Of a DNA stretch of 64,000 bases, positions 8,351-17,799 are shown piece by piece (positions within the stretch are counted from its first letter, which is position 1; every line of letters starts with the position of its first letter). The notes under the pieces are model-generated. The model had not been told where the DNA came from and searched no databases. It saw only the letters and a program-made list of their open reading frames with translations. Source of the stretch: a virus; IMG/VR virus record IMGVR_UViG_3300034272_001071, positions 1 through 64,000 of that record, one strand, 5' to 3'. The position numbers and the translations under genes were made by a program.

Positions 8351-9934
8351 TTATTCGACTTGTCGTCCGTCGCCCTGAGTATTTCGGCCTTCTCCAGAAA
8401 CATCTGGGGAATTTGCAGACCTTTCAGAATCTCTAGATCTGGTTTTTCCTGCCTGTGCTCTTGCCTCTGCCTGTTGCTGTGGCTTTAATTCAACAACTTT
8501 ATCTCCGCCGTCAATAGGGACCAGACCCATTCTAATTCTTACCTCATTAGGGGTAATTACCTGCATCCTTAAATATCTCTCATCAATTTTTGACTGAGTA
8601 TCTTCGTCGGTTAGAGTAAGCTCATTAAATTTAAGAAGTAAGGCATCTGTCATTTCTTCAATAATTTTATTTAATTTCTTTTCTAAATTCATTTGAGCTG
8701 GACGACATACCTGCTCTCTGAATGTTTTGTCTGCATCTCTTGCGACTGCAAGGTTGACTCCTTCTGGAGTTCCAATTTTATTAATTGGGACACGATGAGA
8801 TAATAGAATTTCGTCTCTATTAGATTTACGATATACGTTAAATGAAGACTCCTGAGTTCCAGCTTCAATTGGCTCCATCTTAAATTCAACCTTTGAGTCT
8901 GGTGAATCTGGTGGAAGAGGAATGTATAAAGATCTATGATTTTTACCCCTTAGACCTACCTGGAAAAACTCGAGTAATTTACGCTCAGACTCTGTTGATA
9001 ACTTAGCACCCTTTACGGTGATTATATATCTTGGAACCGCCTTGTTCTCAAAGTAGTCAAGGTTGTACTTTCCTGCAAACTCGTTTCCAGCCATAGCATT
9101 TGAAGATGCCACGATATCTGGGATTCCATAGTAGTTATTTGTTGGCGTGTATTTCTTTAGATGAATAATTTCATTTGGTCTATCTAGTCCTCCTGCAATT
9201 GGGTTCTCTGTTTCTTGATCTCCAAAGTTGCGGAAGTATACTGCCTTACCGTATAACAACTGAATAAAGCCGTCACGAAGGCGACGAACACGCATTGTCT
9301 TTGCTGGGATATGTCCTATATATCCAATTCTTCCAGCAGAAGTTCTACCAATTTCTATATAACCATTTCCTGTTGCTTCAACATCAGTGTAGACTTTAAT
9401 TAATGTTTCTGTAAATGTTTCTTCTTCGTTGCACTGCTCTAGCCAATCATATAAGTCTTGACGAAGTCTATTTAGCTTTCTACGTGCACGATCTAATGCT
9501 TTATCATCTGTAATATTATCAAATGCTTCTTGAGTCTTACGTGTTTCAATAAAGTCGTGTCCAAGACCAACAATATTTGAAACCTTAGCGTTAATTGCTG
9601 AATAGTTGTATGGAGAAATTTCATAAATAGTTGAAAGGTAATCTAAGTTGTATGGTGGCTCTATAAGATCGAACATGGCGTAGCCAGTAATTGCTTGTGC
9701 CAATAAATTTTGTTGTGTTTCAGTTCCTTCAATACCTTGAAATCTTTTTTGTAATTCCCTACTCATCTTTCGACGGAATGCAGGACTTAAACCCGATATC
9801 TTTGTGAGGTCTTCTCCGCTTACCTTAAATAGGTCTGTGCTTGTTTGCTCTCTTGGAGTATTAAACTTCATCCAGTCGGCAACATTAGATATAGCGATCT
9901 CTTGTGAATCATTGTCTTCTTCGTATTGAATCAT
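8351..9934 (-). CDS. Portal protein
   Basis: A 527-residue protein. It forms the dodecameric DNA channel at the capsid vertex. It shows the order seen in phage portals of the SPP1/HK97 kind: an N-terminal stem helix region, a central WLEQCNEEETFTETL / YTDVEATGNGYIEI segment, PNEIIHLKKYTPTNNYYGIPDI (clip and stem entry), and a C-terminal helical crown. It precedes the protease gene. The last 35 residues are Gln/Arg/Ser-rich and disordered-looking. It overlaps the upstream 114-residue gene by one base. Confidence 0.9.
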   Translation of the reverse strand: MIQYEEDNDSQEIAISNVADWMKFNTPREQTSTDLFKVSGEDLTKISGLSPAFRRKMSRELQKRFQGIEGTETQQNLLAQAITGYAMFDLIEPPYNLDYLSTIYEISPYNYSAINAKVSNIVGLGHDFIETRKTQEAFDNITDDKALDRARRKLNRLRQDLYDWLEQCNEEETFTETLIKVYTDVEATGNGYIEIGRTSAGRIGYIGHIPAKTMRVRRLRDGFIQLLYGKAVYFRNFGDQETENPIAGGLDRPNEIIHLKKYTPTNNYYGIPDIVASSNAMAGNEFAGKYNLDYFENKAVPRYIITVKGAKLSTESERKLLEFFQVGLRGKNHRSLYIPLPPDSPDSKVEFKMEPIEAGTQESSFNVYRKSNRDEILLSHRVPINKIGTPEGVNLAVARDADKTFREQVCRPAQMNLEKKLNKIIEEMTDALLLKFNELTLTDEDTQSKIDERYLRMQVITPNEVRIRMGLVPIDGGDKVVELKPQQQAEARAQAGKTRSRDSERSANSPDVSGEGRNTQGDGRQVE

Positions 9935-10278
9935 TACTGTCCCTCTGCCCTTAAATTTTTAATTTCGTCTTTATAGTTTCCAATATCCAAAGGATCAGGA
10001 ACTAGTCCCCACTTAAGTCTTTGCTCTTGTTCTGCGTATTCTTCATCTGTAATTTTGCGTCTTGCTGAAAGAAATTTAGGCCCGCCTTCATATATACCGA
10101 ATGTGCGAACTTCTCTAGCCAAAGCATCGATTCTGGATCTATTGCCTTTTTTCGACGTGATCGAAAGATAATTCCCATCTTCGTCTCCAATCCATCTGCC
10201 GTCTGGCATTTCCCAAACATATATGCCTAGCGTTGACTCTTCCTGCAGAATCTTTGTATTTGCTTTACTAATATCCAT
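9934..10278 (-). CDS. Small hypothetical protein upstream of portal
   Basis: A 114-residue protein with a Trp-rich N-terminal half (YVWEMPDGRWIGDEDGNYLSI) and a charged C-terminal half. It shares a stop/start with the portal gene, suggesting co-translation. In related actinophages small genes sit here between terminase and portal, but the terminase gene is not adjacent in this window. Function not recognised. Confidence 0.65.
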   Translation of the reverse strand: MDISKANTKILQEESTLGIYVWEMPDGRWIGDEDGNYLSITSKKGNRSRIDALAREVRTFGIYEGGPKFLSARRKITDEEYAEQEQRLKWGLVPDPLDIGNYKDEIKNLRAEGQ

Positions 10279-10341
10279 AGAAGTTTATTTTACCATTCTT
10301 TATGGCCTAAGTCCAGCTTTTTGTCAAGGCAGATGACAAAA

Positions 10342-12096
10342 TTATATGCTTTGTAGAACGACCCAGTCATTATTATAATACTTTGTGGCTAATTCTGTCA
10401 TGGTTATGGCATTTTCTGTAATTGATTCCACAGGCTTTCCGCAATAAAGCTCGAAGTGGGTTTCAATTTTTGATGCTGTTAACTCAGAGTTGTAGGTAGC
10501 AATATTCTTATAAAGGTTGCTTGGCCCTCCCGACCCCGACATAAGCTCATAATTAAATCTTAATTCTGCAGTTACTGGATCAGTAAATACGATTACAATG
10601 TGATGTGGCTCTTCTTCAACTAAATAGGAACTAATGTTTGTTTGATTAGTTACATCTACATTGTTTACATATATCTTGGCTATATTGGCCTTAGAAACCA
10701 CTCCAGAGCCGTTCCAGGCTAGTCTGGTAGTAGAAGGGTTGTAGGCATACAAAAGGGTGTTAGCGGCCAACGTAAGGGGCGTAAAGAACATCTCTATAGA
10801 CTTCACAGAAGTAGATGAATTTAAACTAAATCCTGATCCACTTTTAGCCCTAATTCCATTCATATAATGTCTTGATAAAATTGGGTAATTCAAGGAGCCT
10901 AAGTAATAATCAGTTGAAGAGGTTATTTTATCCCCAAAATTATCTGCATATATTGTTCTATCAGCATAAAATGTTATACAAAAGAATGATAGTTTTGGTA
11001 GATATTTGCTTGCATCTGTAGTAGACATTGTAATTCTAATGTATACGTTACCGCTAGAGTTAAATGAATCTTTAGTATATTGTGGCAATGGCTGTCCATT
11101 TACACACTGAGAATATGCAATTCCATCTACACTAGACTCTACTGTAATTCCTAGATCATTCCGCCATTCAATTTTTGAAGTAGTTAAGCCTATTTGTGAA
11201 GGAACGAAAAAGTAATCATTTATGATAAAGGTTTTGGCTTCGACTGTATCTGTTTTATAAAAAGAAATGTATCTGTTATTTGAATCGTAGTATGTGTTTT
11301 CATCTACAAAATCTGACCACGCCTTGCTTGCTGGATATGAGTAGTCCATTACAGCTTTAATGTTTGCATCTGTTCCAGTGAATAATATTCCTTTATCTGG
11401 ATAAACAACATTAATTGCGGAAGTAGAAATATTTCCATCTACATAATGCTTTCTTATAGAATCAGGCTGTAGTCCATATCTGTATACAGCTGGAGCATCT
11501 ATAATAAATGTATCTCCGACAACTGATGTTGGGCCTACCTGTAATCCTAGTGTTGTGTTTGTAAATTTAAAATTAGATAAAGCTTTGGAGTCAACGGCAA
11601 ATGAATCTATATATAGGGTAATAGCTCCTACTGAGTAAACTCCGACAAGGTGTATGGACTTCTTACTGTATGTAACGCAGTATCTAATTGATTCTGTGTC
11701 TGATACCTTAAATAATATATCTCCATTTTCCCAGAATAAACCTATGTCATTTGTTGGGTCTGCAAATATTGGTGTCTCTGAAGAAGATTCAATTGATGGG
11801 TGTATCCATGCCTCTATTGTAAAATCATTATCTGAAGTATATTTTGTTCCAAAGCCCGCTCCGACAGTTGCTCCATAATAATCTTTTGTAACAGGTAAAG
11901 TTATATATGCTGTATTTGTAATGCGGGTTCCAGAAACTCCACCAGAAACTAAGGGAAGTATATTTGATACAGGAGATCCTACATAGGTAGCATTATTTCC
12001 ACATCCAGAAATATCTGTAGCGGTTGTACCAGAAGACTCATCCAGGGGCCAGAAGCCTATTGGGTAGTCCTTGATAACCTTCATCTGATATGTCAT
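10342..12096 (-). CDS. LamG/concanavalin-like virion protein
   Basis: A 584-residue protein opening with PIGFWPLDESSGTTATDISG, the signature start of LamG/laminin-G-like domains (WxLDE...D.SG.gN). A second region around residues 75-180 (FTIEAWIHP) completes a jelly-roll lectin domain, and a further LamG-like stretch lies near residues 420-530. It probably binds glycans or decorates the virion. On the minus strand TATAAT lies exactly six bases before the ATG, so the mRNA is probably leaderless and no SD is present. Confidence 0.7.
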   Translation of the reverse strand: MTYQMKVIKDYPIGFWPLDESSGTTATDISGCGNNATYVGSPVSNILPLVSGGVSGTRITNTAYITLPVTKDYYGATVGAGFGTKYTSDNDFTIEAWIHPSIESSSETPIFADPTNDIGLFWENGDILFKVSDTESIRYCVTYSKKSIHLVGVYSVGAITLYIDSFAVDSKALSNFKFTNTTLGLQVGPTSVVGDTFIIDAPAVYRYGLQPDSIRKHYVDGNISTSAINVVYPDKGILFTGTDANIKAVMDYSYPASKAWSDFVDENTYYDSNNRYISFYKTDTVEAKTFIINDYFFVPSQIGLTTSKIEWRNDLGITVESSVDGIAYSQCVNGQPLPQYTKDSFNSSGNVYIRITMSTTDASKYLPKLSFFCITFYADRTIYADNFGDKITSSTDYYLGSLNYPILSRHYMNGIRAKSGSGFSLNSSTSVKSIEMFFTPLTLAANTLLYAYNPSTTRLAWNGSGVVSKANIAKIYVNNVDVTNQTNISSYLVEEEPHHIVIVFTDPVTAELRFNYELMSGSGGPSNLYKNIATYNSELTASKIETHFELYCGKPVESITENAITMTELATKYYNNDWVVLQSI

Positions 12097-12117
12097 AATT
12101 ATATTATATACTAGATA

Positions 12118-12714
12118 TTACCTTTTATAAAAGAATATGGGAATTAGATATTTGTTCCCAGAGGTTGTTTCTGCAGGTTCATGAAATGTGTCCTTTGACT
12201 CAAAAACAACAACGCTTCCAGCTTCTGGCTTAATGGATATATTGAAATCTGGAAAGTTTATCTCTCCGCCTTCATAGTCGTCATTTAAATAGACAACCAT
12301 TGAAACCGTTAGTGGATCTTGGTCATCATCATATGAGTCTATGTGGGATCCCATATATGCGCCAACATCATACTTCTTAATAAAAAAGGTTGTGGGCAAA
12401 TATCCTGGCTCAATACCTGTATCTTTGCAAAAAGACTCTTCGATATTTATAACTTTGTAAGCTAACATAGAGCAAAGCTTTGAGTTTATTTTATCTCCGA
12501 CTGTTTGATTTTTAAAATTGTTAAGTCGACATTCCTTTTGTTTACCAAAAACATCATTGGTTCCAGAAGAAGATCTCCACTCTTGCCATGGACCTATTTG
12601 TGGAACATAAGATGGATCTAGATCAGACTCCTCTAGTTCTTTTAAAAATAGACCTGGATCCTCAATAACATTTCTGTAGTAATGCACCTTAGGATGAAGA
12701 ACTTCTTTAATCAT
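12118..12714 (-). CDS. 2-oxoglutarate/Fe(II) oxygenase (prolyl hydroxylase-like) 1
   Basis: A 198-residue double-stranded beta-helix enzyme. The iron triad is visible as H124-x-D126 and H178, with K188 in the position that binds the 2-oxoglutarate C5 carboxylate. The core YLNDDYEGGEINFP between them is the family hallmark (P4Hc type). It would hydroxylate a protein or other substrate in the cytoplasm using O2, Fe(II) and 2-oxoglutarate. The start overlaps the preceding paralogue by eight bases. Last in a run of eight related genes. Substrate unknown. Confidence 0.85.
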   Translation of the reverse strand: MIKEVLHPKVHYYRNVIEDPGLFLKELEESDLDPSYVPQIGPWQEWRSSSGTNDVFGKQKECRLNNFKNQTVGDKINSKLCSMLAYKVINIEESFCKDTGIEPGYLPTTFFIKKYDVGAYMGSHIDSYDDDQDPLTVSMVVYLNDDYEGGEINFPDFNISIKPEAGSVVVFESKDTFHEPAETTSGNKYLIPIFFYKR

Positions 12715-13414
12715 ATTTTGCCTTATATTGTAAAGGAGTTCCTTCTTCTTTAGCCTTAGCCCATTCCTTGTAAGTTTCTTCTTGCTCGGCTCTTGTTTGC
12801 TTCAATTCAGCTTCCCACTCCGCTATTTGTTCTGGAGTGTATACAGCATCAGCATTATCCCAAAAAGATCCTACTGTATATCTTTCTGCATTCTTAACAG
12901 TTGACACTTCGTGCTCGTTGCCATAACCACCTTTAAAGAATGCTAGTCTTCCTGGCTTTGGTTTAATGACTATGTCATGATGCTTAAAGTTTAAATCTCC
13001 ACCTTCAAAATTATCATTTAAATATAGGAATCCAGCATATTTACTTTTATAAAATGCAGAGGGAGTTCCATCTTCATGAGTATTGTCTGAATGAAAACTT
13101 GCAAACGCACCGACTACCCACTTTTGTGCATGATAACTAACTTCAGATAGCTCTCTACCAAAACATTCTTCTCCAGCCTTTTTAATTTTTTCTTTCAGTT
13201 GTGAAAAATAATCTCTTGGTAAGCCAAATAACAATAGGTTGTCATCGTGTGGCCAATATCCCATTGCAAAAGATCCGTAGAATGAGATTTGATTCCATTC
13301 TAAAAATCCTGCATTTACAATTCCATCCAGATATCCAATAATTGCACTACATTCTTCTGGTGTTATTAGATTATCTACAACAAAAACGTCATCCTTTAGC
13401 GTTACAATTTCCAT
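12707..13414 (-). CDS. 2-oxoglutarate/Fe(II) oxygenase 2
   Basis: A 235-residue protein with the iron ligands H108-x-D110 and H168 and the 2-oxoglutarate-binding R178. The shared motif YLNDNFEGGDLNF is present. A C-terminal extension of about 45 residues is rich in Glu/Lys/Gln and helical, unlike its neighbours, and could mediate interactions. The start lies within the end of the upstream paralogue (26-base overlap), so the block is translated as a coupled series. Confidence 0.85.
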   Translation of the reverse strand: MEIVTLKDDVFVVDNLITPEECSAIIGYLDGIVNAGFLEWNQISFYGSFAMGYWPHDDNLLLFGLPRDYFSQLKEKIKKAGEECFGRELSEVSYHAQKWVVGAFASFHSDNTHEDGTPSAFYKSKYAGFLYLNDNFEGGDLNFKHHDIVIKPKPGRLAFFKGGYGNEHEVSTVKNAERYTVGSFWDNADAVYTPEQIAEWEAELKQTRAEQEETYKEWAKAKEEGTPLQYKAKYD

Positions 13415-14270
13415 AGCCAGCTTCCTCTTCTCTTTCTAATGCCTCTAATGCATATTGTATATCTTGTTCAGACGGCATAACTCTTACGCCATCTTTAAAA
13501 ACTATATTGCCTCCGTAAACATCTTCGGCCATTCTTCTTCTCTCCATTTGAGCCCACTTAACTGCTCCATACTTTGATTGATTAGCTAGCCACTCTTCAG
13601 ACCCTTCGTATGGGTAAAACATAAAGTTTCTAATTAAATATTTATTTCCCTGGGTTGCTGTTCTCACTCCATGATAGTAAGGCTCTCCTGATGGGAATAC
13701 CATAATGTCCCCTGCTTCTGGTTTGTAGGCTGGAACAAACTCTCCGTCTACATAAAACTCAATTTCTCCACCTTCATAATCATCATTTATATAAACAGTA
13801 CAAGTTATAAAAAATTGATTACCAGGCATATCTTTTTCTGTTTGCTTAAAATCAGTATGAAATTGCATAGTTAGATTATTTTTTAAAGTGTCTACATTTG
13901 TATGATATTTACAAAATGATGAGGATCCTAACTCAGAATCTTTTGGAAGCTCTACATTATACTTTTCAATATAATGATCTAGTGCTACATTGTATGCGTC
14001 AAAAACTGTTTCGGCAGCCCAGTATTCGTTATCAAATGTTTCATTTTTTCCAAGCTGGTCTTGGACAGCATCTTTATGCTTTGTACTTGAGTATAAGCCA
14101 AATGCACTCCATTGATACCACGGATTAAAATAATGTTCTCCAGAGTCTTTATCTTCCTCCGTTAAACCTTCTGTTGATTTTATAATTTCAAAGATCTTTT
14201 TATGATCTGGTAGCAACCCTTTGTATACTTCAATTTTAGGGTATAACGTTTTTGATACTATATCACTCAT
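13389..14270 (-). CDS. 2-oxoglutarate/Fe(II) oxygenase 3
   Basis: A 293-residue protein, the largest of the set. Iron ligands H138-x-D140 and H200, 2-oxoglutarate-binding K210, and the core VYINDDYEGGEIEF. The N-terminal 120 residues are longer than in neighbours and contain a Trp/Tyr-rich stretch that may form the substrate lid. A 60-residue helical tail follows the core. It overlaps the upstream gene by four bases. Confidence 0.85.
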   Translation of the reverse strand: MSDIVSKTLYPKIEVYKGLLPDHKKIFEIIKSTEGLTEEDKDSGEHYFNPWYQWSAFGLYSSTKHKDAVQDQLGKNETFDNEYWAAETVFDAYNVALDHYIEKYNVELPKDSELGSSSFCKYHTNVDTLKNNLTMQFHTDFKQTEKDMPGNQFFITCTVYINDDYEGGEIEFYVDGEFVPAYKPEAGDIMVFPSGEPYYHGVRTATQGNKYLIRNFMFYPYEGSEEWLANQSKYGAVKWAQMERRRMAEDVYGGNIVFKDGVRVMPSEQDIQYALEALEREEEAGYGNCNAKG

Positions 14271-14938
14271 TCTGAATCCTTATCTAACTTAGAGATTGTC
14301 CAAAACCAAGGCGATGTGTATCTGGTACCTGCTGTAATTACATCGACACCATGAATATAATTCAAGTCTCCAGGGAAAAAATATGCTGCTTTTCTTTTAG
14401 GTCTTATTGCTACATCCTGTTTTGGAAAATGCAGTCTTCCGCCTTCATAATCTTCGTTTAAATAAAATATTGTTCCAATGTCATACCACGGGAAGTTTCC
14501 AGGCTTTCCAGCATCTGGACCTTCATGTAACTCTTTATCTGCATGTGGCCACTGCATAGACCCTACTGGCCATCTGACCAAGCATGGTCCTGTTGGATAA
14601 ACCTCTACATTAAAATGCTTTTCGATAACTGGCTTTAGCCTTTGGATAATCTGCTCTAGCATTACTGACACTTCGGGATTTCCTTTATCTAAAGAAGCTC
14701 TTGTGGCGACACGATCTCTCCATACGTCGTGCTGATAAATTACTGTTCCGTTTTCATTAACCACATCTTGTCCACCGTCCCAAATAGTGTTACCCTTTAC
14801 ATAACTTAACAGAAATTCACACTCTTCTTCTGTAAGAAAGTTTTCCACCTCAACAATATTTTCTTTTCCTGCTCCAAAGTATCCTGAGGGTGTAATTGAG
14901 GTTCTATGTGTTCTTAAATCAGATTCATTAACGTGCAT
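14267..14938 (-). CDS. 2-oxoglutarate/Fe(II) oxygenase 4
   Basis: A 223-residue protein with H132-x-D134, H196 and R206 as the cofactor residues and the core FYLNEDYEGGRLHFP. A Gly-rich insertion (EGPDAGKPGNFP) separates the first iron ligands from the core strand, a feature of prolyl-4-hydroxylase-type loops that close over substrate. Part of the minus-strand oxygenase operon. Confidence 0.85.
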   Translation of the reverse strand: MHVNESDLRTHRTSITPSGYFGAGKENIVEVENFLTEEECEFLLSYVKGNTIWDGGQDVVNENGTVIYQHDVWRDRVATRASLDKGNPEVSVMLEQIIQRLKPVIEKHFNVEVYPTGPCLVRWPVGSMQWPHADKELHEGPDAGKPGNFPWYDIGTIFYLNEDYEGGRLHFPKQDVAIRPKRKAAYFFPGDLNYIHGVDVITAGTRYTSPWFWTISKLDKDSE

Positions 14939-14955
14939 TTTTTCTACCTATCATC

Positions 14956-15684
14956 TTATTCATATTTCTTGGGGACCCAAGTTTTTTGTTTGTAAACTCC
15001 AAATTTTTCATTTCCAAGCTCGTCTTGCCTGTAAATTTTTGTATGAGCTTCATGCTTTTCAACCATTTCTTCTTGTGTAAAAAGGTTAACTTCAGACGTC
15101 CATTCTTCTCTTTTATAAGGAAAAATTTGAGCGTAAGGAGTTCCTTTTTTAATAATACCTTGAAAAGTATTCTTTATAAAAAATGGCATAAGTCCTGGTG
15201 GCCCATACCTATCACTGTCAATTATACCGCTTGTAGTCAAAAAAGGCAGCTCAAAATGATTTATCGGATGTGTTATTAAAGCGCTATACCCCTCTGGCAA
15301 AGTAAATCCCCAGTTTGGATACCAATGATATGACTGCTTATAGTATCCATCTGGATAATAAAACTCACCCATATGAGGTCTAGAGTCACAAAATCCTTCA
15401 AACCCCTTTTCTGGTTGAATATAAGTAACTTCATTATAGCTGGAAACAGCAACATCGCATGGAGTTGTTAACATATATCCAGATGAAAATACATCAAGTA
15501 GCGCTGGGCACGATTTAAATCCAGGGCCTTTTTTGTTTTTAGGTGGAAAATCTATAACCTTATTATCTTTGTCTGTCCAGTATTTACTGGCATTTAAAAA
15601 CCAATTTGGGGTTGTTTTTTTTGCAGGAGACGGAGCGGTGTCCTTGTTATTATAAACTCTATTTGAATTAAAAACAATTTTCAT
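14956..15684 (-). CDS. DUF6065-like protein A
   Basis: A 242-residue protein with CPALLDVFSSGYMLTTPCDV near residue 58, a His/Trp-rich centre, GYSALITHPINHFELPF, IDSDRYGPPG and GTPYAQIFPYKRE. This succession matches, from memory, the uncharacterised family DUF6065, which occurs beside 2-oxoglutarate oxygenases in phages and cyanobacteria. The core is probably all-beta. It shares its start with the stop of the paralogous neighbour. No catalytic site identified. Confidence 0.6.
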   Translation of the reverse strand: MKIVFNSNRVYNNKDTAPSPAKKTTPNWFLNASKYWTDKDNKVIDFPPKNKKGPGFKSCPALLDVFSSGYMLTTPCDVAVSSYNEVTYIQPEKGFEGFCDSRPHMGEFYYPDGYYKQSYHWYPNWGFTLPEGYSALITHPINHFELPFLTTSGIIDSDRYGPPGLMPFFIKNTFQGIIKKGTPYAQIFPYKREEWTSEVNLFTQEEMVEKHEAHTKIYRQDELGNEKFGVYKQKTWVPKKYE

Positions 15685-16397
15685 TTTGTTAAATCTTTAA
15701 CTCCAAGCTTGATCGATTTAACTTCATGTTCCCCTAAATGGTTTCCCATGTAGTCTACAGCATCTCTATAGTAATCAGTCCATGTTCCTTCAGAATTTGC
15801 TTTTTCTGCTGCTTTCATGGCACCCTCCATTGTAAGCGGTATATCTCTTTTAATTAAAGGAGCATTTCTTTCTTCATCTAAATTAACTGTAGAATTATTT
15901 AAGTCTGTAAGAGATATTGGCATAATTGCAATAAATGGTTCATTCGCTTTTATTGTAATAGGGACAAAAGGTCTGGTAATTTTCCAGGCTACTGGTAGTG
16001 GGCCTTCAAAAAAAGATGTACTTAATATACTAGTAACCGCACTTGCCCCATCTGTAAAACTATTTGGAACTGGAAAGGAAAGAAGGCTATAGTTTTTATC
16101 AGTGACAAAACGTAGGTTAGTTTTAAAATTAATTGTTGCGTGTCCCCTACCCGTTTCACAATATTTTTCTCCCTGAAGGACTTTAACGTTATCTGGATAA
16201 GTACTAGTAATTCCATCCCACATAAATGTTATATCTTCAGGGAAAGATAGCCCCCAGCCAACCTGGTTACTTAAAGTTAAAGGGAAACATCTATATGCAT
16301 GCTTATGGGTAGTTTCGTCCATCCAATTTCTTTTTGCAGAAAGTGGAACTATGTTTGCAGAAAAATCTGAAACTTTATAAGCATTTAAATTAATCAA
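15681..16397 (-). CDS. DUF6065-like protein B
   Basis: A 238-residue protein with RCFPLTLSNQVGWGLSFP at residues 36-53, FMWDG, GHATINF, LSFPVPNSF and ANEPFIAIMPI. These follow the same order as DUF6065-type proteins but the sequence is only distantly similar to the neighbouring copy. Embedded between two oxygenase groups with 4-8 base overlaps on both sides, so it should act in the same process. Function unknown. Confidence 0.55.
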   Translation of the reverse strand: MINLNAYKVSDFSANIVPLSAKRNWMDETTHKHAYRCFPLTLSNQVGWGLSFPEDITFMWDGITSTYPDNVKVLQGEKYCETGRGHATINFKTNLRFVTDKNYSLLSFPVPNSFTDGASAVTSILSTSFFEGPLPVAWKITRPFVPITIKANEPFIAIMPISLTDLNNSTVNLDEERNAPLIKRDIPLTMEGAMKAAEKANSEGTWTDYYRDAVDYMGNHLGEHEVKSIKLGVKDLTK

Positions 16398-17145
16398 CTG
16401 ATTTCTCTTCCATTAATTGTTCTGCTGGCTTAAACTTTTTCCCTTCAGTAATATGATTATATTCATAGCTAGCTTCAATTTCTCTGTACAGTGGTGTATG
16501 TGGAGCCTCTTGATAATCTAGCATGGTTACAATTGCATATTTTGTTCCTGATGTTACTGGCATTGCAGCATGAGAATATATAAAGGAAGATGGGAAAAGA
16601 TAAAGGTCTCCAGCTCTTGGCTTTACCTTAACGCCAAGCTTGTCAAAAAATAACTCTCCTCCTTCGTAATCGTCGTTTATGTATCCAACTGAAGATAAAA
16701 CGCAAACGTAGGAGTACCCGTGATCTGAGTGAACATTAAAGTGTTGATTTTTACCATACTTAATAAAATTAAAAGCTTCCCAATAATTCAATGGTGGAAT
16801 TTGAAACATATTCATGTAGTCATAAACTGCTGAAAGTTGAGCAGCCTTTGACTCTCTCCAAATACTGCGTAGCTCAAATTCTTCTTCTGTGAAGTCTTCT
16901 GGCTCGACGTGTGTTCCGTTACCAAGCATTAAGGATCCGCCTTGGTTTTCTTTAATCTTGAAATCCCAAGCATCTCTATAATCTTTATTTAGGGTGTCGT
17001 ATCCAGTCTGAGCAAGGTTCCAGTGTTTCTTGCCTTGTGTTTTAGAAAGAACAGATTCTAGTCTAGTGTCTAAATTATATTCTTTTTTAAATACATCTCT
17101 ATATACAATAATTCCTGGATAAATTGTTTCTGCATTTGGTAGCAT
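16390..17145 (-). CDS. 2-oxoglutarate/Fe(II) oxygenase 5
   Basis: A 251-residue protein with H139-x-D141, H192 and K202 and core GYINDDYEGGELFF. It is closest to the next gene upstream: both share a FIKYGKxQxFxxHSDxGxSY block, PSSFIYSHxAxPVxSGTKY and TMLDY near the C-terminus, so they are recent duplicates. The start follows the neighbour's stop directly. Confidence 0.85.
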   Translation of the reverse strand: MLPNAETIYPGIIVYRDVFKKEYNLDTRLESVLSKTQGKKHWNLAQTGYDTLNKDYRDAWDFKIKENQGGSLMLGNGTHVEPEDFTEEEFELRSIWRESKAAQLSAVYDYMNMFQIPPLNYWEAFNFIKYGKNQHFNVHSDHGYSYVCVLSSVGYINDDYEGGELFFDKLGVKVKPRAGDLYLFPSSFIYSHAAMPVTSGTKYAIVTMLDYQEAPHTPLYREIEASYEYNHITEGKKFKPAEQLMEEKSVD

Positions 17146-17772
17146 TTAATTTGACTCCTTCTTATGCTTTTTGTCAATATAGTCATCATATTCTTTTGAA
17201 TGGGCATCATCGTTATAGTCTAACATGGTGACAAAAGAATACTTGGTTCCAGAATTTACTGGAAGAGCTATGTGAGAATAAATAAATGAAGATGGAAATA
17301 TAATTAAATCACCAGCTTTAGGCTCTATGTGTAAATCAAATTTAGGGAAAAACAATCCTCCGCCAGTATAGTTATCATTAGGATATCCTACCAAAGAAAC
17401 GGCGGATTTGTATGACCAACCGTCGTCTGAATGCTCCTTAAAATATTGTCCTTTTCCATACTTTACAACATTTGTCCATTCCCAAAAATCCATTCTAATA
17501 CTATACATTTCGCAGTAATCTAGCACGGCTTCTTTTTGACAATTATATATGTCATTATATATATCTATATATTCTGGTAAATTATACATCTTGAGATCTT
17601 GGCAATCTCTATACTCTAGATCCTGATCTTCTAAGCATACGGTAGCTGTATTCCATTTTAAAACACCAGAATCTACCTTATCTTCAATTCTTTGAATTAA
17701 GTTTAAATCTTCTGGGAAAGAATTTGGGTATTTCCATATGCCAGGATATAGTTGTTGTTTATTATATATCAT
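17146..17772 (-). CDS. 2-oxoglutarate/Fe(II) oxygenase 6
   Basis: A 208-residue protein with H114-x-D116, H167 and K177. The usual YxND core is NDNYTGGGLFFP here. It is the first gene of the oxygenase block. On the minus strand an extended -10 (TG-a-TATTAT) ends six bases before the ATG at 17772, so the block is probably transcribed as a leaderless mRNA from here. Confidence 0.85.
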   Translation of the reverse strand: MIYNKQQLYPGIWKYPNSFPEDLNLIQRIEDKVDSGVLKWNTATVCLEDQDLEYRDCQDLKMYNLPEYIDIYNDIYNCQKEAVLDYCEMYSIRMDFWEWTNVVKYGKGQYFKEHSDDGWSYKSAVSLVGYPNDNYTGGGLFFPKFDLHIEPKAGDLIIFPSSFIYSHIALPVNSGTKYSFVTMLDYNDDAHSKEYDDYIDKKHKKESN

Positions 17773-17778
17773 AAATAC

Positions 17779-17784
17779 ATAATA
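17779..17784 (-). promoter_or_regulatory. -10 box of oxygenase block promoter (leaderless)
   Basis: TATTAT with a TG one base upstream (extended -10), six bases before the ATG of oxygenase 6. The expected transcription start coincides with the A of ATG. Confidence 0.6.
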
Positions 17785-17799
17785 TCATATTTAAAAAAC

